Under the pieces are notes generated by a model. The model did no database searches, had not been told where the DNA came from, and saw only the letters and a list, made by a program, of their open reading frames with translations. A stretch of 64,000 nt of DNA from Propionibacteriaceae bacterium UBA7704 (GTDB taxonomy: Bacteria; Actinomycetota; Actinomycetes; Propionibacteriales; Propionibacteriaceae): the NCBI GenBank assembly GCA_002482525.1, contig DLGC01000002.1, forward strand, positions 289,425-353,424. The letters run 5' to 3'. Shown piece after piece: positions 8,332-16,893 of the stretch (the stretch's first letter is position 1; the number at the start of each line of letters is the position of its first letter). The translations under genes were made by a program, and so were the position numbers.

Positions 8332-9611
8332 GGCGCCAAGCCTACCGTCTCGTTTCCAGGCTCCTCGGTCCATGAGCGGGTAGCGAACTCTCGAGCCGGA
8401 TCGCTGGACAGTGCCAGCAGCGTCAGCACACTAATGGCCAGCGGCACCAGGTCGACATACCCCGAATGCACCCCTCCGGTGAGGGGATCGGTGACCAGCG
8501 GCACCGTGACACTCCACAGGCTCATGGCACTCAGCAGCATCCGCGACCAGTTGCTCCCCCGATGGGTGGCGCGAGCCAGGATGAAGTCAAGCAGCCCCAG
8601 CACCAGGAAGAATCCGGCCAAAACGGCGAGTTCCGTGACCGGCTCGCCGAGATCGGGAATGACGGTGACGATCGCGAACACCGAGGCCAACAGCAGATAG
8701 CTGACGCCGCGCAGCGTGGCCACGACCACGCCGAATACCGTCTGAGCCGGCGGCCCATCGGGCCGGACCGTCGTCACGACCTCCGTGGTCGGCGCCGCCG
8801 ACACTGCGGTCAGGTCAAGCACCGGCAGATCGCCGTCGGTCTGAATACGATCCCCGCCGCCGTTGCGCGAGTGATACCCCGCCGAGAACCCTTCGATCAC
8901 GTGCACCGCCACGTCAGGATCGGCGCTGCGCACGGTGTCGATGATGTGATCTCGCTCCACATCGGTGTCCTGGTCGATCTTGTGAGTGACCTGCAAGGTG
9001 AACAGCGACAGTCCCACCGAGCGGTCGAAAGTCCCGGCAGCGACCCAGTCCACCGCGTAGCCGCCGGGCAACAGCCAGCCGGGCGGGCATTGCCAGAACC
9101 GCACATGATGACGCTGCGACGGTGACCCGGAAACCTCCTGCTGGTAGGCGAAATCCTGCCGTCGGCGGAACAGGAATAGCGGACTGACCGGGGCTTGCGG
9201 GTAGCTGCGTCGACGCAGCGTGTCGCCAACGATGCGGGCCCCGGTGCGCAGGCTCAGTTCATCGGCCCGAATCCAGCCCGCGACCGTCATGGCCTGGTGG
9301 ATCTGGGCCTCGGTGCCGATCAGACCCAGATTGACCGGATCACCCAGCAAGCCGTCGGCAGTGCGGGTACGTCCGATGAAGTAGTCGGGCAGATAGATGC
9401 CGGTGAGGATGCGATGCACCCGCGGCAGCACCAGATAGGCCACCATCGCCCAGAACACGATGATGAACAGCATCGGCCAGCCGGGAGTGACCCCTTGACG
9501 CAGCAGCAGGTAGGCGAACCAGGCGGCCACGACGGTAGCCAGTACGAAGAAGAGGGTGTCGATGCCGCGAAGCACCCGACGAGGGAGGTGGGGCTCCGGT
9601 GGGGTGGCCAT
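8328..9611 (-). CDS. Membrane protein with LssY C-terminal domain
   Basis: 427 aa. Two N-terminal transmembrane helices (~18-62) precede a soluble region that resembles the LssY C-terminal domain (DPVNLGLIGTEAQIHQAM, GWIRADELSLRTG, then a Trp/His-rich segment HHVRFWQCPPGW). About four more hydrophobic segments follow in the C-terminal third. LssY-domain proteins are common in actinobacteria; their function is not established. It is coupled to the downstream small membrane protein. The family call rests on remembered motif similarity. Confidence 0.7.
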   Translation of the reverse strand: MATPPEPHLPRRVLRGIDTLFFVLATVVAAWFAYLLLRQGVTPGWPMLFIIVFWAMVAYLVLPRVHRILTGIYLPDYFIGRTRTADGLLGDPVNLGLIGTEAQIHQAMTVAGWIRADELSLRTGARIVGDTLRRRSYPQAPVSPLFLFRRRQDFAYQQEVSGSPSQRHHVRFWQCPPGWLLPGGYAVDWVAAGTFDRSVGLSLFTLQVTHKIDQDTDVERDHIIDTVRSADPDVAVHVIEGFSAGYHSRNGGGDRIQTDGDLPVLDLTAVSAAPTTEVVTTVRPDGPPAQTVFGVVVATLRGVSYLLLASVFAIVTVIPDLGEPVTELAVLAGFFLVLGLLDFILARATHRGSNWSRMLLSAMSLWSVTVPLVTDPLTGGVHSGYVDLVPLAISVLTLLALSSDPAREFATRSWTEEPGNETVGLAP

Positions 9612-9660
9612 GACACCATCCTGCCCCCTCCCCTACGCCGGGGCGAGCCCGAACACTGCA

Positions 9661-10425
9661 CTAGCCGCCGGTGAGCCACAGTTTCAGGACGGCCAGGTCT
9701 TCCCGTAGGAAGTTGGGTGCCCAGAAGTACCACGGCGTAGCGCGGGGGTAGCACCGGGCGTCCAGCCCCTGCGCGGCGGCGATGCGTCCGGCGCGATGGA
9801 TATGGAACTCGTCGGTGACGAACACCACCCGATAGCCCGGTGGGAGGCGTGCCTCGAGCAGGGCGCGGGAGAACCGGAAATTCTCCTCGGTTGAGGTCGC
9901 GCGGTCCTCGACCAGTATCTGCTGAGCCGGGACACCTCTGCTTTCCAGATAGGTGGCCATCGCCACCCCTTCGGGCAGATCTTCTTGAATACCCTGGCCG
10001 CCGCTGACCACGATCAGGGCTTTCGGATTGCGGTGATGGTAGGCCAGCGCAGCGTCCAGACGTCCCTGCAGTGTCGGTGACAGTTCGCTGCCATGCACCG
10101 CGGCGCCCAGCACGATGACGGCGTCCTCGGTGAAGTCGGCATCGCTGCGGGAGCCCTGGACGGCCAGGAAGGTCGACAGACTCACCACAGCGAGCACCAC
10201 GGCCACCGCGACGCCATGGCCGGGAGCCGGGATGCGACGAAACCAGTACCCCCAACCCAGCAGACCCAACCCGGCCACCGCGGTGGCAGCGGTACCGACG
10301 GTGAGATTCGCCGTGAGGGCCAGCCAGGCTGCGTTGAGGCTGAGCCAGCCGCCGAGAATGATCAACACCGCCCGGGCGACGACTACGGCACGCTCCCCCA
10401 TGACGGCGAGCCTCGGTGACATCAC
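9661..10425 (-). CDS. YdcF/SanA-like DUF218 membrane protein
   Basis: 254 aa. Hydrophobic helices in the first ~75 residues anchor a DUF218 domain with the typical signatures DAVIVLGAAVHG, ALIVVSGGQG, ATSTEENFRFSR and VVFVTDEFHIHRA. DUF218 proteins (YdcF, SanA, ElyC) are linked to cell-envelope processes; their chemistry is unresolved. It starts 13 nt after the sensor kinase stop codon, so it is probably the last gene of the two-component operon and may be controlled by it. Confidence 0.85.
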   Translation of the reverse strand: MMSPRLAVMGERAVVVARAVLIILGGWLSLNAAWLALTANLTVGTAATAVAGLGLLGWGYWFRRIPAPGHGVAVAVVLAVVSLSTFLAVQGSRSDADFTEDAVIVLGAAVHGSELSPTLQGRLDAALAYHHRNPKALIVVSGGQGIQEDLPEGVAMATYLESRGVPAQQILVEDRATSTEENFRFSRALLEARLPPGYRVVFVTDEFHIHRAGRIAAAQGLDARCYPRATPWYFWAPNFLREDLAVLKLWLTGG

Positions 10426-10438
10426 AGCTGCGGCGACC

Positions 10439-11710
10439 TCAGCGGCCTTGCAGCCGCAACTCGATGCGGACGCTACTAGGGCTGCCGGGCGGCGAAATGG
10501 TCAAGGTACCGCCGGCCCCAGCGACCAGGCGACGGGCGATGCGCAGGCCCATACCGGTCGTGCCGGGACGGGTCGGGGTGGGCGCTGCGGGGAATCCTGG
10601 CCCGTCGTCGCTGACGACGAGCAATGCTTGATCGTCTTCCCGGCTGAGGTGCAGCGCAAAGTTCACGCCTTCGTCGGTGTGGGCGAACACGTTGTCGATG
10701 CAGATATCGACGACATCACCCAATTGCAGGCTGCTCATGCCGACCCGCAACGGGCCCAGCGGAAGATCCACCCGGAATTCGCGAGCCTGGTCCTCGGCCA
10801 GCGGACGCCAGTAGTCGGCTCGGCTGGCGACCAGGGCCACCGCGTCGCAGGTACCGGGCAGTCCTTCCCGCAGCGGACGCCGGGCCTCACGGACCACGTC
10901 GTCGATGGCGACTTGGAGTTGCGCGACCGATTCGGTCAGGCTCTCGCGCAGTTGCGGGTTGGCGACCTGTTCCACTTCCAGCCGCAAGGCGGTGATCGGG
11001 GTGCGCAGCCGGTGGGCGAGACTGCCCACATTGTCCCGCTCCGCTGCCAGCAGTTCCTCGATGCGGTCGGCCAGGCCGTTCAACGCAGTGCCCAATTCGA
11101 CAGTCTCATCGGTACCGACCAAGGGGGCACGCGCATCCAGATCGCCCTCGCGCAGCCGGTGAGCGGTCTCAGCGACGTCCAGCAGCGGTCGGCTGACGCG
11201 GCGACCCATCTGGGCGGCCACGGCCACCGCGACCACGCTCAGCAGCACACCCAGGCCAATGATGCTGGCCCAGGCCAGCGGCACCCCTTCGCTGAGCTGG
11301 GCTGGAGTCAGCGAGCAGCGCACCACCACCACGCCGGCGTCGACCACAGCCGGTACGTATACCTGGGCACCCTCGGTGTTCTGCACCGAGAACGCCTGAC
11401 CGGCGGCGGCCTGCTGGTAGGCCGGATCGGCGAGCGCATCAGGCCAGGAAGCCCCCAACACCTGGCCGTCGGCGAGAACCACGCTGGTCCGGACCGCCGA
11501 GCGGGCCAGGTTCTGGTTCAGGACGTCGGCCAGATTGGGTTGGTCGTGCAGGCCGGAGACCAGCACGGCCACACTGTTCGCCTGACCGGTGGCCACCGCC
11601 ATGCCTCGGTCTTCGGCGAGGGTGCGCACCAGCAGCATCAGCGGAATAACGAAGGAGACCACGATCGCGGTAGCCACCACCGCGACCAGCACGCTCACCT
11701 GGCGGCGCAT
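10439..11710 (-). CDS. Sensor histidine kinase (HAMP, HisKA, HATPase)
   Basis: 423 aa. TM1 (~8-30), an extracytoplasmic sensor of about 130 residues, TM2 (~170-192), then a HAMP region. The phosphoacceptor helix reads SLAHRLRTPITALRLEVEQV. The HATPase shows an N-box (CIDNVFAHTDEG), a G1-box (DDGPGFP) and a G2-box (GMGLRIARRL). The ATG overlaps the response-regulator stop by one nucleotide (TGATG), so the pair is translationally coupled. It is an OmpR-class kinase of unknown signal. Confidence 0.93.
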   Translation of the reverse strand: MRRQVSVLVAVVATAIVVSFVIPLMLLVRTLAEDRGMAVATGQANSVAVLVSGLHDQPNLADVLNQNLARSAVRTSVVLADGQVLGASWPDALADPAYQQAAAGQAFSVQNTEGAQVYVPAVVDAGVVVVRCSLTPAQLSEGVPLAWASIIGLGVLLSVVAVAVAAQMGRRVSRPLLDVAETAHRLREGDLDARAPLVGTDETVELGTALNGLADRIEELLAAERDNVGSLAHRLRTPITALRLEVEQVANPQLRESLTESVAQLQVAIDDVVREARRPLREGLPGTCDAVALVASRADYWRPLAEDQAREFRVDLPLGPLRVGMSSLQLGDVVDICIDNVFAHTDEGVNFALHLSREDDQALLVVSDDGPGFPAAPTPTRPGTTGMGLRIARRLVAGAGGTLTISPPGSPSSVRIELRLQGR

Positions 11711-12396
11711 CAGTCAGCCTCGGGAGGCGCCAGCCGGACGCCCACACCGCGCACGGTGTGCAGGTAGCGAGGCTCGGCGGCTGATTCGCCCAGCTTGCGG
11801 CGCAGCCAGCTCAGGTGGACATCGACGGTGCGATCGCCGCCACCGAAGGGTTGGCCCCACACTCCGGCCAGCAGATCCCGCTTGCTGATGACCTCACCAG
11901 GGCGCGAGGCGAGCAGCCACAGCAGATCGAATTCCTTGCGGGTCAGGTCCAACGGTTGACCGGCCAGGGTCACCTGTCGGGTGACCACGTCGATCTGCAG
12001 GTCGCCGAGTTCGACGGTGGACTCGGTGCTCGCAGCGGCGGCGCGGCGCAGCACGGCGCGAATGCGCGCGGCCAACTGGTCGCTGCCGAAAGGCTTGACC
12101 AAGTAGTCGTCGGCCCCGGAGTCGAGGGCCTTGACCACGGTACGGTCGTCGTCCTGGGCGGTGATCACGATGACCGGCACCTGACTCACCGCGCGCAGCA
12201 TGGTGAGGACCTCCAGCCCACTGAGGTCGGGCAGGCCCAGATCAAGCAGCACGACCTCGGGCTGCTCCCGCAGCGCGATGGCCAGACCGCTGGCGCCGTC
12301 GGTGGCCACCGTCACAACATCGCCGCGATCGGTCAGGCTGCGCCTGAGGAGGCGGCCGATGGCTGGATCGTCCTCGACCACAAGGACCCTAATCAT
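11710..12396 (-). CDS. OmpR-family response regulator
   Basis: 228 aa. The N-terminal receiver domain has the acidic pair near the start (VVEDDPAIG), the phospho-acceptor Asp in LLDLGLPDLSG and the conserved Lys in DYLVKPFG. The C-terminal winged-helix domain (TRKEFDLLWLLASRPGEV, VDVHLSWLRRKLG, VRGVGVRL) is the OmpR/PhoB type. The ATG at 12396 matches the family N-terminus MIRVLVVEDD; the frame extends 54 nt upstream without homology. It is the first gene of the RR-kinase-ydcF operon, with a weak ribosome-binding site. Confidence 0.94.
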   Translation of the reverse strand: MIRVLVVEDDPAIGRLLRRSLTDRGDVVTVATDGASGLAIALREQPEVVLLDLGLPDLSGLEVLTMLRAVSQVPVIVITAQDDDRTVVKALDSGADDYLVKPFGSDQLAARIRAVLRRAAAASTESTVELGDLQIDVVTRQVTLAGQPLDLTRKEFDLLWLLASRPGEVISKRDLLAGVWGQPFGGGDRTVDVHLSWLRRKLGESAAEPRYLHTVRGVGVRLAPPEAD

Positions 12397-12450
12397 GTAG
12401 GTAAAGCTACCGCGCCGCGCCCGCTTGCACTTCGATGCCATGATGGACAC

Positions 12451-12951
12451 GTGACTCGACGCACGCCGCTGTTGATCGCTGTGATCTGGCTGGTCACTGT
12501 GATCGGCGCCGCCACGCTCACCTGGACGGTGATCTCTGCCGCCGGCACTCAGGTGGGCCAGATCCCGCGCGTCGATTCGGCGGTCAATGCCTCACCGAGC
12601 GCCACCGCCACGTCGGTGGCCTCAACCACAGTCACGCCGAAGGCCGCCCAGACACTCACGCCGGTGCCGCATTCATCGAAGGGCACGACGAACCCGGCTC
12701 CCGACACGCCCAGCTATGCCGGTTCCTGGAGCGGCGCGCCGGGCAAGGTGATCGCGCGCTGCACCGGAAGCACCGTGTCGCTGGTGAGCGCCATTCCCAA
12801 CGACGGCTATCGGGTGAAAACCGAACATGAGGGCGACCAGCAGATCGTCGTCGAGTTCGAAAGCTCCCGCGATCAGGCCGATGACGACGCTGATGAGGCG
12901 CATCTGGCGATCAGTTGCACCAACGCGCACCCGGTGTTCCGCAACCACTGA
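12451..12951 (+). CDS. Single-pass exported protein of unknown function
   Basis: 166 aa from a GTG at 12451, 54 nt from the divergent response-regulator start. A transmembrane or signal segment (LLIAVIWLVTVIGAATLTWTV cut at ~6-26) is followed by a Thr/Ser/Ala/Pro-rich linker. A C-terminal region of about 75 residues has two cysteines (RCTGSTV and ISCTNAH) that could form a disulfide. Position opposite the two-component operon suggests a possible target or accessory of that system. I recognise no family. Confidence 0.7.
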   Translation: MTRRTPLLIAVIWLVTVIGAATLTWTVISAAGTQVGQIPRVDSAVNASPSATATSVASTTVTPKAAQTLTPVPHSSKGTTNPAPDTPSYAGSWSGAPGKVIARCTGSTVSLVSAIPNDGYRVKTEHEGDQQIVVEFESSRDQADDDADEAHLAISCTNAHPVFRNH

Positions 12952-12956
12952 CGCCC

Positions 12957-13793
12957 TCAGGCCGGATCGTTCACCACCCGGGCCACGTGCAACGCCAGGT
13001 AGGAGATCTCGTCGTCGGTGAGTGCTGAGCCCAACCGCAACTCGAGCAGCGCCCCGAGCCGCGCCGCGCATTCGGCCGCGCGGGGATAGGCCGCCCGGAT
13101 CGCCACTCCGATCTCGCTGTGTTCGTCGCTCAGCTGGTTGTGCTGACGGATCCGCACGAAGAGGTAGCGCAGGTGGGTGATGAACCGTCCGGCGCTGATG
13201 GAATCCTCCGGAAGAGAGATCCCGAAGCTCTCCTCGATCACCACCAGCATCTGCCCGATCAGGCCGGTCATGGTGTAGGTGTAGGACAGATCGCCGGTGG
13301 CGAAGCTGGCATTCACCAGGTGCAAGGTCAGCGCGACGGCCTCAGCGTCGGGCAGCGGCGTTTCGCTGTGGGCGTTGATGGCGGCGAGCAGGGTGACGGC
13401 CTGGCGGTACTCCTCGGCGTAGAGGTGGCGCACTTCGGCGCGCAGCGGATACTCCAGGGCGATGCCCGCCCGCTGTCGCTTGATCGCGAAGCTGACGTGA
13501 TCGGCCAAGGCGATGATCAAGGCTGGATTGTCCAGCAGCATCGCCTGTCCGGACGCGTCGATCGCCTCGGTGACCAGCGCAACATGCTCCGGGGGGATTG
13601 CGGCCAGGAGTTGGGCCAGATGGTCAGGGTCGCGACCGTCCACCGGGACGAAGACGCGCACCACCTTGTCGAGATCCACCGGGTCGCCGGGGCGGGCCTG
13701 GAAGCCCAGGCCGCGCCCGGTGAGAATCACCTCGGCACCGGTGGCGTCGGCAGCAAGCACCACGTTGTTGTTGAAGACGCGAAGCAACTCCAT
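12957..13793 (-). CDS. BglG/LicT-type transcriptional antiterminator
   Basis: 278 aa with a CAT RNA-binding domain (~1-57; LLRVFNNNVVLAAD, VILTGRGLGFQARPG) followed by two PRD regulatory domains that carry candidate phosphorylated histidines (DHVSFAIKRQR, ALTLHLVNASF, ALHVARVVND). It should bind the RAT hairpin upstream of the PTS gene and prevent termination when sugar is present; PRD phosphorylation by the PTS sets its activity. It lies 39 nt downstream of that PTS gene in the same direction, a usual arrangement. Confidence 0.93.
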   Translation of the reverse strand: MELLRVFNNNVVLAADATGAEVILTGRGLGFQARPGDPVDLDKVVRVFVPVDGRDPDHLAQLLAAIPPEHVALVTEAIDASGQAMLLDNPALIIALADHVSFAIKRQRAGIALEYPLRAEVRHLYAEEYRQAVTLLAAINAHSETPLPDAEAVALTLHLVNASFATGDLSYTYTMTGLIGQMLVVIEESFGISLPEDSISAGRFITHLRYLFVRIRQHNQLSDEHSEIGVAIRAAYPRAAECAARLGALLELRLGSALTDDEISYLALHVARVVNDPA

Positions 13794-13832
13794 CTGCTGT
13801 CCTAGCTGCTCAGTACCTCGCCCGGTCGGCCA

Positions 13833-15845
13833 TCAACAGGTGACGTCGATCACGCCGGCTCCAGCCTGCACCTCGCCGGCCGGATGGGGCGTGACCGCGG
13901 TCAGGGACAAGGTGTTGGTGACGACCACGATAGTGGTCGGATCGAACCCGGCCCGTTCCACCTCGGCGAAGTCGACCAGCACCAGCGGCTCGCCGACCTC
14001 CACCCGCTGATTCGCGGCGACCTGCACATCGAAGCCGGCACCGGCCATACGCACGGTGTCGATACCCACGTGGACCAGCACCTCGACCCCGTCATCGGTT
14101 TTGATGCCGAAGGCGTGACCGGTCTCGGCTGCTGTGAGTACGGTTCCGGCCACCGGGGCGACGATGCGTCCATCCGCGGGCAGGATGCCGACGCCCTCAC
14201 CGAGGGCCTTCGAGGCGAATACCTTGTCCTTGACATCGGCGAGCGCGACGATGCGTCCGGCCACCGGGGCGGCGATCACAGTGGTGGCGACCAGGGTCGC
14301 CGTGCCACCGGCACTGTGAGTCACCGGCCCGGTTTCGGCAGCGGCTTGCAGGGCCAGATCGGCTTCGGCCTGGGCACGGGCGGCACGGAATTCGGCCTTC
14401 TGTTCGGGGGTGCGGTAGTCGGAGATGATCACCAGGATCATCGAGGTGGCGAAGGCTGCCGCGATCGCGATCCCGTAGGCCCAGATCGGGTTGAACACCG
14501 GAATGGTGAGCAGTGAGGTGAAGGCGAAGGCGCTGGTCTTCACCCCGCCCAGAATGCCGATGATCAGGCCACCGACGCCACAGCCGATGAGCATGCGCGG
14601 GTAGATCCGCTTGAAGCGCAGATGAATGCCGTACAGCGACGGTTCGGAGATGCCGCCCAGCAGGCCGGCGGCCAGCGCACCGGAGGCGGTTTGCCGCATC
14701 TGGATGTCCTTCTCCCGGGCGGAGATGAACAACACTCCCGCGGTGGCACCGAAGCAGGCGAAGTTCCAGGCGCCCATCGGGCCTTGAATGAAGTCGTAGC
14801 CCAGGGTCTGGATGTTCATCAGCATCAGGGCGTTCAGCGGCCAATGCAGCCCCAGCGGCACTAGGAAGGGGTAGATCAGCGGAATCAGGATGGCGAACAC
14901 GAAGGGGGCGTTGGTGTTCATCCAGGCCAGGCCGGTGCCCAGACCGTTGCCGATCCAGATTCCCAGCGGGCCGATCAGGAAGGCGGTGATCGGAATCATG
15001 ACCAGCATGGAGAAGAACGGTACGAACACCATCTGCACGCTCTCGGGGAAGACCTTCTTCAGGAACCGGTAGACCAGTGCCAGCAGCGGCACCATCATCA
15101 GCGGCACGAAGACCTGGCCGCCGTAGTCGTTCAACTGCATGGGGATGCCGAAAATGTCAGCCACACAGGATTGGGTCTGCAAAGTCGGGTTGGTCGTGCA
15201 CACCGTGGTGACCGCCTTGCTCAGGCTGAGGAACTCCGGCGTCATGAGGGCCCCCATGATCGTGGCACCCAGCCAGGGATCGACGTTGAGCTTCTTGGCT
15301 GCGTTGAAGGCCACCATGATCGGCAGGAAGTAGAACACTGAGCGCCACATGGCGTCCCAGAACACCCAGCCGGCGGGCTTGTCCGCCGAGCGGAAGTCAA
15401 TCACGCCGAAGGCATCCAGGACGGCAGCGAAGGCGATGATCAGTGAGGCGCCCAGCAGCACTCCCAGGAGCGGCCTGAACGAATCGGAGAGGTACTCGAA
15501 GAAGGCATCCAGCCAGGCGATCTTGCCGCGAGCCTTGGCCCGTTCGCGGGCTTTGACGTCGGCGTCGGATTCACCAGTGTTCACCGCCGCCATCGACGGC
15601 AAATTCATGATCTGGGTGAACACGGTCTGCACGGCGCCGCCGATCACGACTTGGAAGCGATCCCCCGATTGGGGTACGGCGCCCAGGACTTCAGGGATGG
15701 CATCCAGACCGGCGGTGTCGACCTTGCCTGCGTCGGCCAACTCAAAGCGCAGCCGGGTTGCGCAATGCGTCAGGCTGAGGATGTTCTCCGGGCCACCAAT
15801 CTTGGCGACGATCTGGGCTGCGGCGTCGGTTGTGTTTGACTCCAT
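13833..15845 (-). CDS. PTS beta-glucoside-type transporter, EIIBCA
   Basis: 670 aa, three fused PTS domains in B-C-A order. The EIIB phospho-Cys is in SLTHCATRLRFEL (near residue 28). The EIIC membrane domain covers ~100-480. The C-terminal EIIA-Glc-type domain holds ADGRIVAPVAGTV and the active His in LVHVGIDTVR. It imports and phosphorylates an aryl- or beta-glucoside, or trehalose/sucrose-type sugar; the exact substrate is not determined and no glucosidase gene is adjacent. The second ATG (15845) is preferred because AAGGA lies 6 nt upstream; another ATG sits at 15851. Expression is controlled by the leader RAT/terminator. Confidence 0.93.
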   Translation of the reverse strand: MESNTTDAAAQIVAKIGGPENILSLTHCATRLRFELADAGKVDTAGLDAIPEVLGAVPQSGDRFQVVIGGAVQTVFTQIMNLPSMAAVNTGESDADVKARERAKARGKIAWLDAFFEYLSDSFRPLLGVLLGASLIIAFAAVLDAFGVIDFRSADKPAGWVFWDAMWRSVFYFLPIMVAFNAAKKLNVDPWLGATIMGALMTPEFLSLSKAVTTVCTTNPTLQTQSCVADIFGIPMQLNDYGGQVFVPLMMVPLLALVYRFLKKVFPESVQMVFVPFFSMLVMIPITAFLIGPLGIWIGNGLGTGLAWMNTNAPFVFAILIPLIYPFLVPLGLHWPLNALMLMNIQTLGYDFIQGPMGAWNFACFGATAGVLFISAREKDIQMRQTASGALAAGLLGGISEPSLYGIHLRFKRIYPRMLIGCGVGGLIIGILGGVKTSAFAFTSLLTIPVFNPIWAYGIAIAAAFATSMILVIISDYRTPEQKAEFRAARAQAEADLALQAAAETGPVTHSAGGTATLVATTVIAAPVAGRIVALADVKDKVFASKALGEGVGILPADGRIVAPVAGTVLTAAETGHAFGIKTDDGVEVLVHVGIDTVRMAGAGFDVQVAANQRVEVGEPLVLVDFAEVERAGFDPTTIVVVTNTLSLTAVTPHPAGEVQAGAGVIDVTC

Positions 15846-15884
15846 CGTCATTCCTTATCGATAGGACCTGCCCCGGAAACAAAA

Positions 15885-15916
15885 AAGACCCGAAACGCCG
15901 AAGCGTTTCAGGTCTT
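15885..15916 (-). terminator. Conditional intrinsic terminator in PTS leader
   Basis: On the minus strand a 14-bp stem (AAGACCTGAAACGC / GCGTTTCGGGTCTT) with a TTCG tetraloop runs into a T-rich tract (TTTTTT) 33 nt before the PTS start. Its 5' arm overlaps the 3' end of the RAT sequence, so antiterminator binding and this hairpin are mutually exclusive. Confidence 0.9.
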
Positions 15917-15938
15917 GCCCCGAGGCGGGTAACAATCC
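15911..15938 (-). promoter_or_regulatory. Ribonucleic antiterminator (RAT) site
   Basis: The minus strand begins GGATTGTTACCCGC and ends GGGGCAAGACC, closely matching the LicT/BglG RAT signature (GGATTGTTAC...GGCAAAACC). It overlaps the leader terminator at 15885-15916. The BglG/LicT protein at 12957-13793 should stabilise it. Confidence 0.9.
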
Positions 15939-16070
15939 GTGTTTACGTTGACATGAAGGTAGCACTCCTGGGTTGCCTTTGCAGCCCACTTCACCGAATT
16001 GGGCGACGGTGGACGGACCCTCGCCTCGTCCTGGTGGCCGTGGCCGGTCGGTTCCCTCTAGCCTGAGGCC

Positions 16071-16883
16071 ATGCTGATGCCCCTGGAGTCTTCGATCTTC
16101 GAATCCGTCGCAGGCTTGCCACTCCATCCGTTGATCGTCCACGTCGCCGTCGTGCTGGTGCCGTTGGCTGCGTTGTTCCTCATCGTCTTGGTGATCGTTC
16201 CTCGATGGGCGGCGAAGTACGGCTGGATCGCCCTGATCACGTTGGGGTTGGGCACCGGGGCTGCCTTCGTCGCGGTCGAGTCGGGGCAAGCGCTGGCTGC
16301 CACCATCGGCGAACCGCCGACTCACGGCATCATCGGACGCGTCGCTCCCTGGTTGGCGGTCGGGTTGTTCGTATTGGCGTTGAGCTGGTTGGTGCTGCAG
16401 CGTCGTAGCTACGCCAAAGACCAGCACCGCTCTGGTGGCGCCCTGGTCACCGGGGTGCTGACCGCAGTGGTGGCGCTGGTGGTGGTGGGCTGGTACGGCT
16501 ATGTCGGACATTCCGGCGCGACAGCGGTGTGGGGTCAGACTCTGAATCCGACACCGGCCTCGGCGTCGCCGACCCCGTCGATCTCACCGAGCCTTGCGCC
16601 CAGCGAGACGGCCCGTTGGACGCCGAGCCCCAGCGACACCCCCAATGGCCTCAGCTTCACCATGGCGGAGGTGGCGCAGCATGCCGACGCCTCCGCCTGC
16701 TGGGTGGCCGTCAACGGGCAGGTCTATGACCTGACCAGTTGGATCAGCCAGCACCCCGGCGGCAGCGCTCGCATCCTTGCCTTGTGCGGCACCGACGCCA
16801 GTGCGGCGTTCAACGCCCAGCATTCCGGCCAGACTGCGCCGGCTGCGGAACTGGCGCAATTCCGGTTGGGACCGCTGGTCTGA
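16071..16883 (+). CDS. DUF2231 membrane domain fused to cytochrome b5-like domain
   Basis: 270 aa. The N-terminal ~145 residues form a DUF2231 membrane domain with four helices, opening with the conserved GLPLHPLIVHVAVVLVPLA. A Pro/Ser/Thr-rich linker (~160-195) follows, then a C-terminal cytochrome b5-like heme domain of about 75 residues (FTMAEVAQHADASACWVAV, VYDLTSWISQHPGG). Both axial heme ligands are likely present: His in HPGG and His in FNAQHSG. The architecture suggests a membrane electron-transfer protein with an outward-facing heme. It is convergent with the FGGY kinase gene. Confidence 0.85.
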   Translation: MLMPLESSIFESVAGLPLHPLIVHVAVVLVPLAALFLIVLVIVPRWAAKYGWIALITLGLGTGAAFVAVESGQALAATIGEPPTHGIIGRVAPWLAVGLFVLALSWLVLQRRSYAKDQHRSGGALVTGVLTAVVALVVVGWYGYVGHSGATAVWGQTLNPTPASASPTPSISPSLAPSETARWTPSPSDTPNGLSFTMAEVAQHADASACWVAVNGQVYDLTSWISQHPGGSARILALCGTDASAAFNAQHSGQTAPAAELAQFRLGPLV

Positions 16884-16893
16884 GCGGCCGGGT

